DNA of 32,097 nucleotides from Oscillospiraceae bacterium (lineage in GTDB: Bacteria > Bacillota > Clostridia > Oscillospirales > Oscillospiraceae): positions 1-32,097 of the forward strand of contig WRAB01000023.1 in the NCBI GenBank assembly GCA_009780435.1. The letters are read 5' to 3'. Each line of letters opens with the position of its first letter. Position 1 is the first letter of the stretch. The notes beneath the pieces were generated by a model. That model ran no database searches and had not been told where the DNA came from. It saw only the letters and a program-made list of their open reading frames with translations. Below are positions 31,833-32,097 of the stretch, in pieces. Made by a program: the position numbers and the translations under genes.

Positions 31833-32097
31833 ATGAAGAAGAAGTTGCAACAGGTACTGGTCGTATTATTGGCGATTCTGCTGTTCTTTCAAACATTCGA
31901 GCCCGGTTTTCGTGCCATCGCCTATGACACGACAGCATCAGAAGCGACAAATGATATCTTTGCAGACATGAACACCAGACTGACAGAGGGTACGTCTCCT
32001 GTGGGTATTGACGCAGGTGCAGAATATGTAGAAGAAACTGAAGAAGAGATTGTGGAGCTCACCAGCGATGATATTATTGGTGAGCTTTTGCATTTAC
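31833..32097 (+). CDS. Secreted protein, N-terminal part (cut by window edge)
   Basis: 88 codons are visible from ATG at 31833 (AAAAGGGG upstream), open to the window edge. A signal peptide is clear: MKKKLQQVLVVLLAILLFFQ, a short basic start and a hydrophobic core, with a likely cleavage region near residues 28-34. After it comes an acidic, Thr/Glu-rich linker (EYVEETEEEIVELTSDDIIGE). This type of start is seen in large secreted Clostridia proteins, including RHS/YD-repeat polymorphic toxins, but nothing diagnostic is inside the window, so that is only a guess. Confidence 0.7.
   Translation, partial: MKKKLQQVLVVLLAILLFFQTFEPGFRAIAYDTTASEATNDIFADMNTRLTEGTSPVGIDAGAEYVEETEEEIVELTSDDIIGELLHL

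Overview
The window looks like a chromosomal segment of a spore-forming, Gram-positive Clostridia-type bacterium (Firmicutes/Bacillota). The evidence is a spoIIR gene, a WalRK-YycH-YycI-type signalling operon, a gdpP-rplI-dnaB block, a tilS-hpt-ftsH block, a Firmicutes-style SmpB/tmRNA pair, and strong AGGAGG ribosome binding sites with some GTG and TTG starts. Genus cannot be fixed from the sequence alone. The first 24 kb is mostly GC-rich housekeeping DNA; from just after the tmRNA gene to the end the composition turns clearly AT-richer and the content becomes accessory.

Layout. 1-412: start of an unknown minus-strand gene, then a gene-free stretch that holds a possible small RNA. 413-3192 (+): an archaeal-type phosphoglycerate mutase/proposed homoserine kinase, ispE and spoIIR; spoIIR starts inside the ispE terminator. 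3266-16292 (-): a long run of minus-strand genes listed here from low to high coordinate: degV, ychF, ftsH, hpt, tilS, dnaB, a DUF2461 protein, a REP-associated tyrosine transposase (RAYT) with palindromic REP copies inside and beside it, rplI, gdpP, asnS. 16448-17042 (+): a RelB/RelE-like toxin-antitoxin pair. 17182-17670 (-): a MecA-like adaptor. 17847-22675 (+): a Nudix hydrolase followed by a WalR-WalK-YycH-YycI-like operon whose genes overlap or nearly touch. 22751-24333 (+): smpB, a cyclophilin and ssrA, so both trans-translation components lie close together.

24374-32097: accessory region. It holds a zinc-ribbon small protein, a YcxB-like membrane protein and then a complete, compact type II-C CRISPR-Cas locus: tracrRNA, cas9 (1080 aa, recalls the Geobacillus Cas9 lineage), cas1, cas2, and an array of 12 identical 36-nt repeats with 11 spacers of exactly 30 nt. 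No csn2 or cas4 is present. The array is read on the minus strand, convergent with the cas operon, so leader and newest spacer are on the right. Three regulatory details stand out. The tracrRNA sits between its promoter and cas9, ending in a terminator 22 nt before the cas9 start codon. Every repeat ends (crRNA sense) in a perfect extended -10 promoter element, as in Neisseria-type II-C arrays that make crRNAs from repeat-internal promoters. A 20-bp perfect hairpin is fused to the leader-distal repeat between cas2 and the array. Beyond the leader is a 600-bp gene-free stretch with hairpins and a direct repeat, then the start of a secreted protein cut by the window edge.
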